Shown: one piece after another, positions 22,615-31,354 of the stretch
Numbering within the stretch: the first letter of the stretch is position 1
Layout: each line of letters opens with the position of its first letter
NCBI RefSeq assembly: GCF_000721605.1
Contig: NZ_JOIZ01000005.1
Span: forward strand, 124,001 to 188,000
Direction of reading: 5' to 3'
Length of the DNA: 64,000 bases
Source of the DNA: Streptomyces sp. NRRL S-37
GTDB lineage: Bacteria; Actinomycetota; Actinomycetes; Streptomycetales; Streptomycetaceae
Notes under the pieces: generated by a model
Told to the model about the DNA's origin: nothing
The model's input: only the letters and a program-made list of their open reading frames with translations
The model's database searches: none
Translations under genes and position numbers: made by a program

Positions 22615-23871
22615 TCATCCGAAGAAGTTCCGTACGTGCTCCAGGCCGTCGACCAGTGCGTCGATCTCGGCCGGCGTGGAGTACAGATAGAACGACGCTC
22701 GCGTGGTCGCGGGAATTCCGTACCGCAGGCAGACCGGCCGTGCGCAGTGGTGGCCGACCCGGACGGCGATGCCCTGTTCGTCGAGGACCTGGCCCACGTC
22801 GTGCGGGTGGATGTCGCCGAGCGTGAACGAGATCGCCGCTCCCCGGTCCTCGGCCGTGGCGGGACCGATGATGCGCAGGTCCGGGACCTCGGTCAGGCGC
22901 TTGACCGCGTACTCGGTGATGGCGTGCTCATGGGCGAGGATCTTGTCCATGCCGATGGCCGACAGGTAGTCGATCGCCGCGCCGAGACCGACCGCCTGGG
23001 CGATCGGCGGGGTGCCCGCCTCGAACTTGTGCGGGGCCGGCGCATAGGTCGACGAGCTCATCGACACGGTCTCGATCATCTCGCCGCCGCCGAGGAACGG
23101 GGGCAGGTCCTCCAGCAGCTCCTGGCGGCCCCAGAGCACCCCTATGCCGGTCGGGCCGCACATCTTGTGGCCGGTGAAGGCCACGAAGTCGGCCTGGAGT
23201 GCCTGCACGTCCAGCGGCATGTGCGGGGCGGCCTGGGAAGCGTCGACGCAGACCAGCGCGCCGACCTCCTGGGCGCGGCGCACGATCGCCTCGACCGGGT
23301 TGACCGTGCCCAGGATGTTGGAGACCAGCACGAAGGAGACGATCTTCGTCTTCTCGGTGATGATCTCGTCGATGTCGGACAGGTCGAGCCGGCCGTCGTC
23401 GGTCAGCCCGAACCACTTCAGCTTCGCGCCGGTGCGCTGCGCGAGCAGCTGCCACGGCACGATGTTGGAGTGGTGCTCCATCTCCGTGATGACGATCTCG
23501 GTCTCGTGGTCCACCCGGTAGGGCTCGTCGGCCCAGCCGAGCATGTTGGCCACGAGGTTGAGCGACTCGGAGGCGTTCTTGGTGAAGATCACCTCGTCGC
23601 GCGAGGGCGCGTTGACAAACTCCGCGACCTTGTCGCGCGCGCCCTCGTACAGCGCCGTGGCCTCCTCGGCGAGCACATGCACACCGCGGTGGACGTTGGC
23701 GTTGTAGCGCTCGTAGTACTCGCTCAGGGCGTCCAGCACCTGGCGCGGCTTCTGCGAGGTCGCCGCGTTGTCCAGGTACACGAGCTTCCGTCCGTCGTGG
23801 ACCTGCCGGTCCAGGACGGGGAAGTCCTTGCGGATCGCCTCGGTGTCGAGGAGGCCCGGCAGCTGTGTCAC
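22615..23871 (-). CDS. sufS: Cysteine desulfurase SufS
   Basis: This 418-residue fold-type I PLP enzyme is of the SufS/CsdA class. The PLP lysine is Lys236 in FTGHKMCGPTG, and the persulfide cysteine is Cys376 in VGHHCARPVC. Segments YLDNAATSQKP and EMEHHSNIVPW are typical. It removes sulfur from cysteine and passes it to SufU for cluster building by SufBCD. The GTG at 23871 overlaps the sufC stop (GTGA), showing translational coupling. Confidence 0.93.
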   Translation of the reverse strand: MTQLPGLLDTEAIRKDFPVLDRQVHDGRKLVYLDNAATSQKPRQVLDALSEYYERYNANVHRGVHVLAEEATALYEGARDKVAEFVNAPSRDEVIFTKNASESLNLVANMLGWADEPYRVDHETEIVITEMEHHSNIVPWQLLAQRTGAKLKWFGLTDDGRLDLSDIDEIITEKTKIVSFVLVSNILGTVNPVEAIVRRAQEVGALVCVDASQAAPHMPLDVQALQADFVAFTGHKMCGPTGIGVLWGRQELLEDLPPFLGGGEMIETVSMSSSTYAPAPHKFEAGTPPIAQAVGLGAAIDYLSAIGMDKILAHEHAITEYAVKRLTEVPDLRIIGPATAEDRGAAISFTLGDIHPHDVGQVLDEQGIAVRVGHHCARPVCLRYGIPATTRASFYLYSTPAEIDALVDGLEHVRNFFG

Positions 23872-24632
23872 TCGGATGCGCCACCCTTCGTGTATGCCTC
23901 GTAGCCCTCTTCCTCCAGCTTGTCGGCGAGCTCGGCACCGCCGGACTCGACGATGCGGCCGGCCGAGAAGACGTGGACGTGGTCGGGCTTGATGTAGCGC
24001 AGGATGCGCGTGTAGTGCGTGATCAGCAGGGTGCCGACCTCACCGGTCTCGCGGACGCGGTTGACGCCCTCGGAGACGACGCGCAGGGCGTCGACGTCGA
24101 GGCCGGAGTCGGTCTCGTCGAGGATGGCGACCTTCGGCTTGAGCAGCTCGAGCTGGAGGATCTCGTGGCGCTTCTTCTCACCGCCGGAGAAGCCCTCGTT
24201 GACGTTGCGCTCGGCGAAGGCGGGGTCCATGTTGAGGCGCTCCATGGCCTCCTTGACCTCCTTCACCCAGGTGCGCAGCTTGGGGGCCTCGCCGCGGACG
24301 GCGGTGGCGGAGGTGCGCAGGAAGTTGGAGACGGAGACGCCGGGGACCTCGACCGGGTACTGCATGGCGAGGAAGAGGCCGGCGCGGGCGCGCTCGTCGA
24401 CGGACATCTCCAGGACGTCCTCGCCGTCGAGGGTGACGGTGCCGCCGGTGATCGTGTACTTGGGGTGACCCGCGAGGGAGTAGGCGAGGGTCGACTTGCC
24501 GGAGCCGTTGGGGCCCATGATGGCGTGCGTCTCGCCCTGCTTCACGGTCAGGTCGACACCCTTGAGGATCTCCTTCGTGGCGTTGTCGGCCTCGACGGTG
24601 ACGTGCAGGTCTCGGATTTCAAGCGTTGCCAT
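23868..24632 (-). CDS. sufC: SufC Fe-S assembly ATPase
   Basis: This 254-residue ABC-type ATPase has Walker A GPNGSGKST (40-48), the SufC-specific signature FSGGEKKRHEI and Walker B AILDETDSGLD. It is soluble and works with SufB and SufD as the Fe-S scaffold complex, not as a transporter. It follows the Rieske gene by 7 bp and overlaps sufS. Confidence 0.94.
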   Translation of the reverse strand: MATLEIRDLHVTVEADNATKEILKGVDLTVKQGETHAIMGPNGSGKSTLAYSLAGHPKYTITGGTVTLDGEDVLEMSVDERARAGLFLAMQYPVEVPGVSVSNFLRTSATAVRGEAPKLRTWVKEVKEAMERLNMDPAFAERNVNEGFSGGEKKRHEILQLELLKPKVAILDETDSGLDVDALRVVSEGVNRVRETGEVGTLLITHYTRILRYIKPDHVHVFSAGRIVESGGAELADKLEEEGYEAYTKGGASE

Positions 24633-24639
24633 GGGTGCC

Positions 24640-24957
24640 TCAGGACTCCTGGGTGAGGGAGACGAGCACGTCGTCCCCTTCGATCTTTACGGGGTATACG
24701 GGGACGGGGCGCGTCGCCGGGAGGGCGTCGGGCTTGCCGGAACGGAGGTCGAAACGCGAGCCGTGCAGCCAGCACTCGATGTGGCAGTCGTCCACCTCGC
24801 CCTCCGCGAGGGAGACGTTCGCGTGCGAGCAGATGTCGTGGATCGCGAACACCTCCCCCTCGGTGAGCACGACGGAGACCGGCGTGCCGTCGAGTTCCAC
24901 CCTTTTCGGGGTGTCCTCCTCCAGCTCGCCCAGTCCACAGGCGCGTACGAAGGTCAT
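24640..24957 (-). CDS. Rieske-type [2Fe-2S] ferredoxin in the suf operon
   Basis: The 105-residue protein is a Rieske domain of the NirD/ferredoxin-component type, with cluster ligands Cys43-x-His45 (CSH) and Cys62-x2-His65 (CWLH). It may supply electrons to or receive a cluster from the Suf machinery; the role is inferred from its fixed place between sufD and sufC. Its ATG overlaps the sufD stop. Confidence 0.88.
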   Translation of the reverse strand: MTFVRACGLGELEEDTPKRVELDGTPVSVVLTEGEVFAIHDICSHANVSLAEGEVDDCHIECWLHGSRFDLRSGKPDALPATRPVPVYPVKIEGDDVLVSLTQES

Positions 24958-26138
24958 GCGACCGCGGCCTCCAGCTCCTCCTCGATCTTGGCGATCAGGC
25001 GCTCCTCGATGTCCGGGACGCCGATCTGCTGGACGAGTTCGGCGAAGAAGCCGCGGACCACCAGACGGCGGGCGTCCTGCTCGGGGATGCCGCGGGCCAT
25101 CAGGTAGAAGAGCTGCTCGTCGTCGAAGCGGCCGGTCGCGGAGGCGTGGCCGGCGCCGACGATCTCACCGGTCTCGATCTCCAGGTTGGGCACGGAGTCG
25201 ACGCGGGCGCCGTCGGTGAGGACCAGGTTGCGGTTCATCTCGTAGGTGTCGGTGCCCTCGGCCTTGGCCTCGATGAGGACGTCGCCGATCCACACGGCGT
25301 GCGCGTCGTCGCCCTGGAGCGCGCCCTTGTAGGCGACGTTGGACGTGCAGTGCGGGACGTTGTGGTCGACGAGGAGGCGGTGCTCCTGGTGCTGGCCGGC
25401 GTCGGTGAAGTACAGGCCGAACAGTTCGGCCTCGCCGCCGGGGCCGGCGTAGACGACGCGCGGGTGGAGCCGGACCACGTCGCCGCCGAAGGTGACGACG
25501 ACCGACTTGAAGGAGGCGTCGCGGCCGACGAGGGCGTTGTGCTGGCCCACGTGGACGGCCTTGTCGTCCCAGTCCTGGACGGAGACGACGGTCAGCTTGG
25601 CGCCGTCGCCGAGCAGGTACTCGACGTTGGCGGCGAGCACCGCGTCGCCGGTGTGGTCGATGACCACGACCGCCTCGGCGAAGGCGCCGAGCTCGATCAC
25701 CTGGTGACCGTAGGCGGTGCCGCCCTCGCCGTGCACCGCGATGCGGATCGGCTCGGTGAGGACGGTCTCCTTCGGCACGGTCACGACCGAGGCCCGCTCG
25801 AAGGCGGAGTACGCCTGGGCGGCGACGCGGTCCACCGGGGCGCCCGCGCGGCCGAGCCGGGCGTCGTCGCGCCCGACCGTCTCGACGGTGACGCCCTCGG
25901 GCGCCTCGACGGCGACCTTGACGCCCTCGCCGGTGGCGGTGGCGGTGCCGTCGTGCAGACCGCGCAGCCGCTCCAGCGGGGTGAACCGCCACTCCTCCTC
26001 GCGGCCGTGGGGGACGGGGAAGTCCGCCACGTCGAAGGAGGGGGGCGCGCTCATGCGGGTCGCGACGGTCGACTCCGCGGCGACCGCGATCGAGCCCGCG
26101 GTGGTGGAACCCACGGGGATGTTCTGAGCCTCAGCCAT
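24954..26138 (-). CDS. sufD: SufD, Fe-S scaffold subunit
   Basis: The 394-residue protein has the SufBD core beta-helix in its C-terminal two thirds, with segments EWRFTPLERLRG, HCTSNVAYKGALQGDDA and GHASATGRFDDEQLFYLM. It pairs with SufB and SufC in the scaffold that builds new clusters. It lies 57 bp downstream of sufB. A long reading frame on the opposite strand over sufD and sufB is a G+C-bias artefact. Confidence 0.92.
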   Translation of the reverse strand: MAEAQNIPVGSTTAGSIAVAAESTVATRMSAPPSFDVADFPVPHGREEEWRFTPLERLRGLHDGTATATGEGVKVAVEAPEGVTVETVGRDDARLGRAGAPVDRVAAQAYSAFERASVVTVPKETVLTEPIRIAVHGEGGTAYGHQVIELGAFAEAVVVIDHTGDAVLAANVEYLLGDGAKLTVVSVQDWDDKAVHVGQHNALVGRDASFKSVVVTFGGDVVRLHPRVVYAGPGGEAELFGLYFTDAGQHQEHRLLVDHNVPHCTSNVAYKGALQGDDAHAVWIGDVLIEAKAEGTDTYEMNRNLVLTDGARVDSVPNLEIETGEIVGAGHASATGRFDDEQLFYLMARGIPEQDARRLVVRGFFAELVQQIGVPDIEERLIAKIEEELEAAVA

Positions 26139-26195
26139 GGCTGTCGTAGTGCTCGCTTTCCTGTGCGTAAGGGGCTTGACGGAACGGCGTGGTGC

Positions 26196-27617
26196 TCAGC
26201 CGACCGCGCCTTCCATCTGCAGCTCGATCAGCCGGTTGAGCTCGAGTGCGTACTCCATGGGCAGTTCCTTGGCGATGGGCTCGACGAAGCCGCGCACGAT
26301 CATCGCCATCGCCTCGAACTCGCTCAGGCCGCGGCTCATCAGGTAGAAGAGCTGGTCCTCGGAGACCTTGGAGACGGTCGCCTCGTGGCCCATGGACACG
26401 TCGTCCTCGCGGACGTCCACGTAGGGGTAGGTGTCCGAGCGGGAGATGGTGTCGACGAGCAGCGCGTCGCAGAGCACGTTGGACTTGGAGCCCGGGGCGC
26501 CCTCGCCGATCTCGATCAGACCGCGGTAGGAGGTACGGCCACCGCCGCGCGCCACCGACTTGGAGACGATGTTGGACGAGGTGTTGGGGGCCATGTGGAC
26601 CATCTTGGCGCCCGCGTCCTGGTGCTGGCCCTCGCCTGCGAAGGCGATGGACAGCGTCTCGCCCTTGGCGTGCTCGCCCATCAGGTAGACGGCCGGGTAC
26701 TTCATCGTCACCTTGGAGCCGATGTTGCCGTCGACCCACTCCATGGTCGCGCCCTCGTAGGCCACGGCGCGCTTGGTGACCAGGTTGTAGACGTTGTTCG
26801 ACCAGTTCTGGATGGTCGTGTAGCGGCAGCGGGCGTTCTTCTTGACGATGATCTCGACCACGGCGCTGTGCAGCGAGTCCGACTTGTAGATCGGCGCGGT
26901 GCAGCCCTCGACGTAGTGCACGTAGGCACCCTCGTCGACGATGATCAGGGTCCGCTCGAACTGGCCCATGTTCTCGGTGTTGATCCGGAAGTAGGCCTGG
27001 AGCGGGATCTCGACGTGCACGCCCGGCGGGACGTAGATGAAGGAGCCGCCCGACCACACGGCGGAGTTCAGCGACGCGAACTTGTTGTCACCGACCGGGA
27101 TGACCGTGCCGAAGTACTCCTTGAAGAGCTCCGGGTGCTCCTTCAGCGCGGTGTCGGTGTCGAGGAAGATGACGCCCTGCTCCTCCAGGTCCTCACGGAT
27201 CTGGTGGTAGACGACCTCCGACTCGTACTGGGCGGCGACACCGGCGACGAGGCGCTTCTTCTCGGCCTCCGGGATGCCCAGCTTGTCGTAGGTGTTCTTG
27301 ATGTCCTCGGGCAGGTCCTCCCAGGACTCCGCCTGCTTCTCCGTGGAGCGCACGAAGTACTTGATGTTGTCGAAGTCGATGCCGGAGAGGTCGGAGCCCC
27401 AGTTCGGCATGGGCTTCTTCTCGAACAGGCGCAGGCCCTTGAGGCGGAGCTTGGTCATCCACTCCGGCTCGTCCTTCTTCGCGGAGATGTCCCGGACGAC
27501 GTCCTCGTTCAGGCCGCGGCGCGCGGACGCACCGGCCTCGTCACGGTCGGCCCAGCCGTATTCGTAGGTGCCCAGACCCTCCAGCTCGGGGTGGGCAGTC
27601 TCCGTGGGGAGAGTCAT
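26196..27617 (-). CDS. sufB: SufB, Fe-S scaffold subunit
   Basis: The 473-residue protein is full length for SufB. It contains the typical [19 protein letters not shown] region, the [17 protein letters not shown] stretch and [16 protein letters not shown] near the C terminus. SufB is the main cluster-assembly subunit of SufBC2D. Its ATG at 27617 overlaps the stop of the sufR-like gene, so the operon reads sufR-B-D-Rieske-C-S-U-T. Confidence 0.94.
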   Translation of the reverse strand: MTLPTETAHPELEGLGTYEYGWADRDEAGASARRGLNEDVVRDISAKKDEPEWMTKLRLKGLRLFEKKPMPNWGSDLSGIDFDNIKYFVRSTEKQAESWEDLPEDIKNTYDKLGIPEAEKKRLVAGVAAQYESEVVYHQIREDLEEQGVIFLDTDTALKEHPELFKEYFGTVIPVGDNKFASLNSAVWSGGSFIYVPPGVHVEIPLQAYFRINTENMGQFERTLIIVDEGAYVHYVEGCTAPIYKSDSLHSAVVEIIVKKNARCRYTTIQNWSNNVYNLVTKRAVAYEGATMEWVDGNIGSKVTMKYPAVYLMGEHAKGETLSIAFAGEGQHQDAGAKMVHMAPNTSSNIVSKSVARGGGRTSYRGLIEIGEGAPGSKSNVLCDALLVDTISRSDTYPYVDVREDDVSMGHEATVSKVSEDQLFYLMSRGLSEFEAMAMIVRGFVEPIAKELPMEYALELNRLIELQMEGAVG

Positions 27618-28396
27618 GCGGGGTTCCTCCCGGACGTGCTTTCAGATGCGTGGTGGGAAATCTTGGGGATGAACGTCGTACAGACGCCGTCGCCGTGCGC
27701 GATGGTCGCGAGGCGCTGCACATGCGTACCGAGAAGCTCGGCGAAAAATTCCGTCTCGGCCTCGCAGAGCTGCGGGAACTTCTCGGCGGCGTGGGCGACC
27801 GGGCAGTGGTGCTGGCAGAGCTGCTCACCGACCGGCGCGCTGCGCGCAGTCGCAGCGTACCCGTCCACACTCAGGGCCTTGGCCAGCGCTTCCGTCCGCT
27901 CCTCGGGGGCCGCGGCCTCGACCGCCTTGCGGTAGGCGTCCGCCTGGGCCGCGATCCGGGCGCGGGCGAACGCGGCGATCGCCTCGCCGCCGCCCTCCCG
28001 CTCACCGATCCACCGCAGGGCGTCCAGGGCCAGTTTGTCGTACGACTGGTCGAAGGCGTCCCGCCCGCAGTCGGTGAGGGCGAAGACCTTGGCCGGACGC
28101 CCGCGCGTGCGCGCGCCGTAGACGCGCCGCTCGCGGGCTTCCACGACGTTGTCGGCGGTCAGCGCGTCCAGGTGCCGGCGTACGGCCGCCTGGGTGAGCC
28201 CGAGCCGCTCGGCGAGCTCGGCGACGGTCGACGGGCCGTGGTCCAGGATGGAGCGGGCGACACGGTTGCGGGTGGACCGCTCACCGGTCGCCAGTTCCTC
28301 GTGAGGAGCCTCGCCGACGTTTTTCACAACGCCATTGTTGCGTAATTCATCCGAGCCGGGCAAGCCGCGTCCGGACGGCCCGAAGGTGCGCTGCAT
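27614..28396 (-). CDS. sufR: SufR-like Fe-S sensing winged-helix regulator
   Basis: This is a regulator of about 260 residues. It has an N-terminal winged helix ([22 protein letters not shown]), a wing with [16 protein letters not shown] and a C-terminal cysteine cluster [10 protein letters not shown] plus a further Cys in FPQLCEAE. SufR proteins hold a [4Fe-4S] cluster there and repress the suf operon when clusters are sufficient. The start is uncertain: neither ATG 28396 nor GTG 28327 has a ribosome site, and TAGGTA just upstream could be a -10 box giving a leaderless transcript from 28399/28396. It heads the operon and probably regulates it. Confidence 0.85.
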   Translation of the reverse strand: MQRTFGPSGRGLPGSDELRNNGVVKNVGEAPHEELATGERSTRNRVARSILDHGPSTVAELAERLGLTQAAVRRHLDALTADNVVEARERRVYGARTRGRPAKVFALTDCGRDAFDQSYDKLALDALRWIGEREGGGEAIAAFARARIAAQADAYRKAVEAAAPEERTEALAKALSVDGYAATARSAPVGEQLCQHHCPVAHAAEKFPQLCEAETEFFAELLGTHVQRLATIAHGDGVCTTFIPKISHHASESTSGRNPA

Positions 28397-28399
28397 CAC

Positions 28400-28413
28400 T
28401 TAGGCATACCTAA
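28400..28413. promoter_or_regulatory. Imperfect palindrome / possible -10 at the sufR start
   Basis: TTAGGCATACCTAA is an inverted repeat at the very start of the suf operon. On the minus strand it contains TAGGTA, a possible -10 box. It may be a SufR operator overlapping the promoter. Confidence 0.4.
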
Positions 28414-28433
28414 CGTGACCTGCGGAAACGATC

Positions 28434-28447
28434 TTTGATCGATCAAA
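28434..28447. promoter_or_regulatory. 14-bp perfect AT-rich palindrome in the suf/ABC intergenic region
   Basis: TTTGATCGATCAAA is a perfect palindrome in otherwise GC-rich DNA between the divergent sufR and ABC exporter genes, about 25 bp from the first. It is a good operator candidate; the bound protein is unknown. Confidence 0.45.
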
Positions 28448-28585
28448 TCGGCGAGGCCGGGTGCCACCTCCGGAGCACCCGGTGGCCCCGCCCGCGCCCC
28501 CTCCGACCGGCCCTCTTGCCACGCGGGGAGGAGTTCCCGCACCCGGCGCCCCGACGCCCCGGCCGCCTCCCTAGACTCGTGACCC

Positions 28586-29509
28586 ATGCGAAGTGAGCCC
28601 GTGGTCCAGGTGCAGGCCCTGGTGAAGCGGTACGGCACGAAGACCGCGGTGGACGGCCTCGACCTGGTGGCCCGGCCCGGCGTGACCGCCGTGCTCGGCC
28701 CCAACGGGGCGGGCAAGACGACCACGGTCGAGACCTGCGAGGGGTACCGGCGGCCGGATTCCGGCACGGTGCGCGTCCTGGGCCTCGACCCGGTGCGGCA
28801 GTCGGCGGCGCTGCGGCCCCGCGTCGGGGTGATGCTCCAGTCCGGCGGCGTCTACTCGGGCGCACGGGCCGACGAGATGCTCCGCCACGTGGCGAAGCTG
28901 CACGCGCACCCGCTGGACGTGGACGCGCTGATCGAGCGCCTCGGGCTCGGCTCCTGCGGCCGTACGTCGTACCGGCGGCTCTCCGGCGGCCAGCAGCAGC
29001 GGCTCGCGCTGGCGATGGCCGTGGTGGGGCGCCCGGAGCTGGTGTTCCTGGACGAGCCGACCGCCGGCCTCGACCCGCAGGCCCGCCGCGCCACCTGGGA
29101 CCTGGTCCGGGACCTGCGCGCGGACGGCGTCTCCGTCATCCTCACCACCCACTACATGGACGAGGCCGAACAGCTCGCCGACGACGTGGCGGTCATCGAC
29201 GCCGGCCGGGTCATCGCCCAGGGCTCCCCCGAGGAACTGTGCCGGGGCGGCGCCGAGAACACGCTCCGCTTCTCCGGACGGCCGGGCCTGGACATGGCGT
29301 CCCTGCTGAAGGCGCTGCCCCCCGGCTCCTCGGGCGCCGAGGTGGCCCCGGGCTCGTACCGGGTCATGGGCACGGTCGACCCGCAGCTGCTCGCCACGGT
29401 GACGTCCTGGTGCGCGCAGCACGGGGTGATGCCGGACCGGATCTCGGTGGAACGGCACACTCTCGAAGACGTCTTCCTGGAGCTGACCGGCAAGGAGCTG
29501 CGTTCGTGA
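28586..29509 (+). CDS. ABC exporter ATPase (DrrA/CcmA type)
   Basis: The 307-residue ATPase has Walker A GPNGAGKTT near residue 40, the signature RLSGGQQQRLALA and Walker B LVFLDEPTAGLDP. The C-terminal extension is typical of drug or lipid exporter ATPases. It pairs with the permease gene, whose GTG overlaps its stop. The exported substrate is not evident. The pair sits between suf and ctaA, the heme A gene, as in other streptomycetes. Confidence 0.88.
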   Translation: MRSEPVVQVQALVKRYGTKTAVDGLDLVARPGVTAVLGPNGAGKTTTVETCEGYRRPDSGTVRVLGLDPVRQSAALRPRVGVMLQSGGVYSGARADEMLRHVAKLHAHPLDVDALIERLGLGSCGRTSYRRLSGGQQQRLALAMAVVGRPELVFLDEPTAGLDPQARRATWDLVRDLRADGVSVILTTHYMDEAEQLADDVAVIDAGRVIAQGSPEELCRGGAENTLRFSGRPGLDMASLLKALPPGSSGAEVAPGSYRVMGTVDPQLLATVTSWCAQHGVMPDRISVERHTLEDVFLELTGKELRS

Positions 29510-30276
29510 CCGCCACCGGCGCCTACTCACCGAAGCCGGGCGCGGCACCCCTCGCCCGCATGATCGCCGCGCAGGCCGCGCTCGAGACGAGGATGCTGCT
29601 GCGCAACGGCGAGCAGCTGCTGCTGACGGTGATCATCCCCACGCTGCTGCTGGTGCTCTTCAGCACCGTGGACGTGGTGGACACCGGTGAGGGCGAAGCG
29701 GTGGACTTCCTCGCCCCCGGCATTCTCGCGCTCGCGGTGATGTCGACGGCGTTCACCGGGCAGGCCATCGCGACCGGCTTCGAGCGCCGGTACGGCGTGC
29801 TGAAGCGGCTGGCCTCGTCACCGCTGCCGCGCTGGGGTCTGATGACCGCGAAGACGCTGTCGGTGCTGGTCACCGAGGTCCTCCAGGTGATCCTCGTCAC
29901 GGTGATCGCGCTCGCGCTCGGCTGGTCCCCGCAGGGCGGCCCCTTCGCGGTGCTCTCTCTGCTGGTCCTCGGCACGGCCGCCTTCTCCGGGCTCGGCCTG
30001 CTGATGGCGGGCACCCTCAAGGCCGAGGCGACGCTCGCCGCCGCCAACCTGGTCTTCCTGCTGCTGCTCGTCGGCGGCGGGGTGGTCGTACCGCTGGACA
30101 AGTTCCCGGACGCGGCCCAGGACGTGCTCGGCCTGCTGCCGATCTCCGCACTGTCGGAAGGCCTGCGGGACGTGCTCCAGCACGGGGCCGGAGTGCCGTG
30201 GGCCGGCCTCGGGATCCTCGCCGTGTGGGCGGTGGCGGGCCTCGCGGCGGCCGGGAAGTTCTTCCGCTGGGAGTAG
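29506..30276 (+). CDS. ABC-2 type exporter permease
   Basis: The 256-residue membrane protein has about six hydrophobic segments (the first around residues 38-57) and the ABC-2 signature RRYGVLKRLASSPLPRW, which contacts the ATPase. The start is GTG 29506, overlapping the ATPase stop (GTGA). It ends only 62 bp before the heme A synthase start. The transported compound is unknown. Confidence 0.85.
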   Translation: MTATGAYSPKPGAAPLARMIAAQAALETRMLLRNGEQLLLTVIIPTLLLVLFSTVDVVDTGEGEAVDFLAPGILALAVMSTAFTGQAIATGFERRYGVLKRLASSPLPRWGLMTAKTLSVLVTEVLQVILVTVIALALGWSPQGGPFAVLSLLVLGTAAFSGLGLLMAGTLKAEATLAAANLVFLLLLVGGGVVVPLDKFPDAAQDVLGLLPISALSEGLRDVLQHGAGVPWAGLGILAVWAVAGLAAAGKFFRWE

Positions 30277-30325
30277 GGGCGATGGCCGAGACGGACCCTC
30301 GTGAAAGCGTGCACAAGCGACGTCC

Positions 30326-30331
30326 TACGAT
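30326..30331 (+). promoter_or_regulatory. Candidate -10 box of ctaA
   Basis: TACGAT lies seven bases before the GTG at 30339, so a transcript starting near 30338 would be leaderless. TGAAAG at 30302-30307, 18 nt further upstream, is a weak -35 candidate. Confidence 0.35.
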
Positions 30332-30338
30332 GGGACGC

Positions 30339-31343
30339 GTGCCAAACGTGACCCGCGCCGACGCCCTGGCGGCCCTGCGCAACCCGCTCGCCTTCATCGC
30401 CACACGCTGGACCCCGGATCCCCGGACCGTCCGCCGGGCGGCCCTCGCCGCGCTCGTCATGACGGTCGTCATCGTGGTCACCGGCGGTGCCGTACGCCTG
30501 ACCGGCTCCGGCCTGGGCTGCCCGACCTGGCCCAAGTGCACCGACGACTCGCTCACCACGACCAGCGAGATGGGCCTGCACGGCGTCATCGAGTTCGGCA
30601 ACCGCCTGCTGACGTACGTGCTCTGCGCCGCCGTCGGCTGGGCGATCATCGCCGCCCGCTCGGAGAAGCCGTACCGGCGCGGCCTGACCCGGCTGGGCTG
30701 GGCGCAGTTCTGGATCGTGATGAGCAACGCCGTCCTCGGCGGCATCGTCGTGCTCGTCGGCCTCAACCCGTACACGGTCGCGGCGCACTTCGTGGCGACG
30801 GCGGCCCTCCTCGCGGTGGCCACGGTGATGTGGTACCGCACTCGGGAGGGCGACGGAGCCCCGCGGCCCCTGGTCGGCAAGGCCGTCCAGCAGCTGGTGT
30901 GGGTCCTCACCGGCGTCTCCGTGCTGCTCATCCTGGTCGGCACCGTGGTCACCGGCGCCGGTCCGCACGCGGGTGACTCCAGCGAGGTCCCGCGGATGCC
31001 GGTCGACTGGGAGACGGTCAGCAAGCTGCACGCCGTACTGGCGTGGGTCGTGGTGACGCTGACGTTCGCCCTGTGGTTCGTCCTGAAGGCGGTCGACGCC
31101 CCCAAGGGCCCGCTGGCCCGCACCCGCGAGCTGTTCCTGATCCTGCTCGCGCAGGGTGCCGTCGGCTACGTGCAGTACTTCACCGACCTTCCCGAGGTCC
31201 TGGTCGGTCTGCACATGTTCGGCTCGAGCGTGATGTGGATCTGGGTGCTCCTGGTCCTGCTGTCGCTGCGCGAGCGCCCGGCCGGCGGGACGTCCGTCCC
31301 GGCTCCCGGCCCCGCCGGACGGCTGGAGCCCGCCGCCGGCTGA
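30339..31343 (+). CDS. ctaA: Heme A synthase CtaA
   Basis: The protein of about 334 residues is polytopic, with eight likely membrane helices. It has the CtaA motif GGAVRLTGSGLGCPTWPKC containing the paired cysteines, and conserved histidines in LHGVIEFGNR, AAHFVATAA and GLHMFG. It oxidises heme O to heme A for the aa3 cytochrome oxidase, next step after CtaB (33047). In-frame starts at 30282 (ATG), 30330 (ATG) and 30339 (GTG) all exist; I prefer 30339 because a -10 box overlaps 30330. Confidence 0.88.
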   Translation: MPNVTRADALAALRNPLAFIATRWTPDPRTVRRAALAALVMTVVIVVTGGAVRLTGSGLGCPTWPKCTDDSLTTTSEMGLHGVIEFGNRLLTYVLCAAVGWAIIAARSEKPYRRGLTRLGWAQFWIVMSNAVLGGIVVLVGLNPYTVAAHFVATAALLAVATVMWYRTREGDGAPRPLVGKAVQQLVWVLTGVSVLLILVGTVVTGAGPHAGDSSEVPRMPVDWETVSKLHAVLAWVVVTLTFALWFVLKAVDAPKGPLARTRELFLILLAQGAVGYVQYFTDLPEVLVGLHMFGSSVMWIWVLLVLLSLRERPAGGTSVPAPGPAGRLEPAAG

Positions 31344-31354
31344 CGGCGGCCTTC

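Noticed and set aside
25146..27935. 929-codon open frame on the plus strand over sufD and sufB
   Set aside because: It is antisense to two clear suf genes. Long open frames opposite real genes are expected at this G+C content, and its translation is low-complexity Val/Asp/Gly/Arg.
28400..28413. DtxR/IdeR iron box
   Set aside because: Only part of the 19-bp iron-box pattern is matched, and the half-site spacing is wrong.
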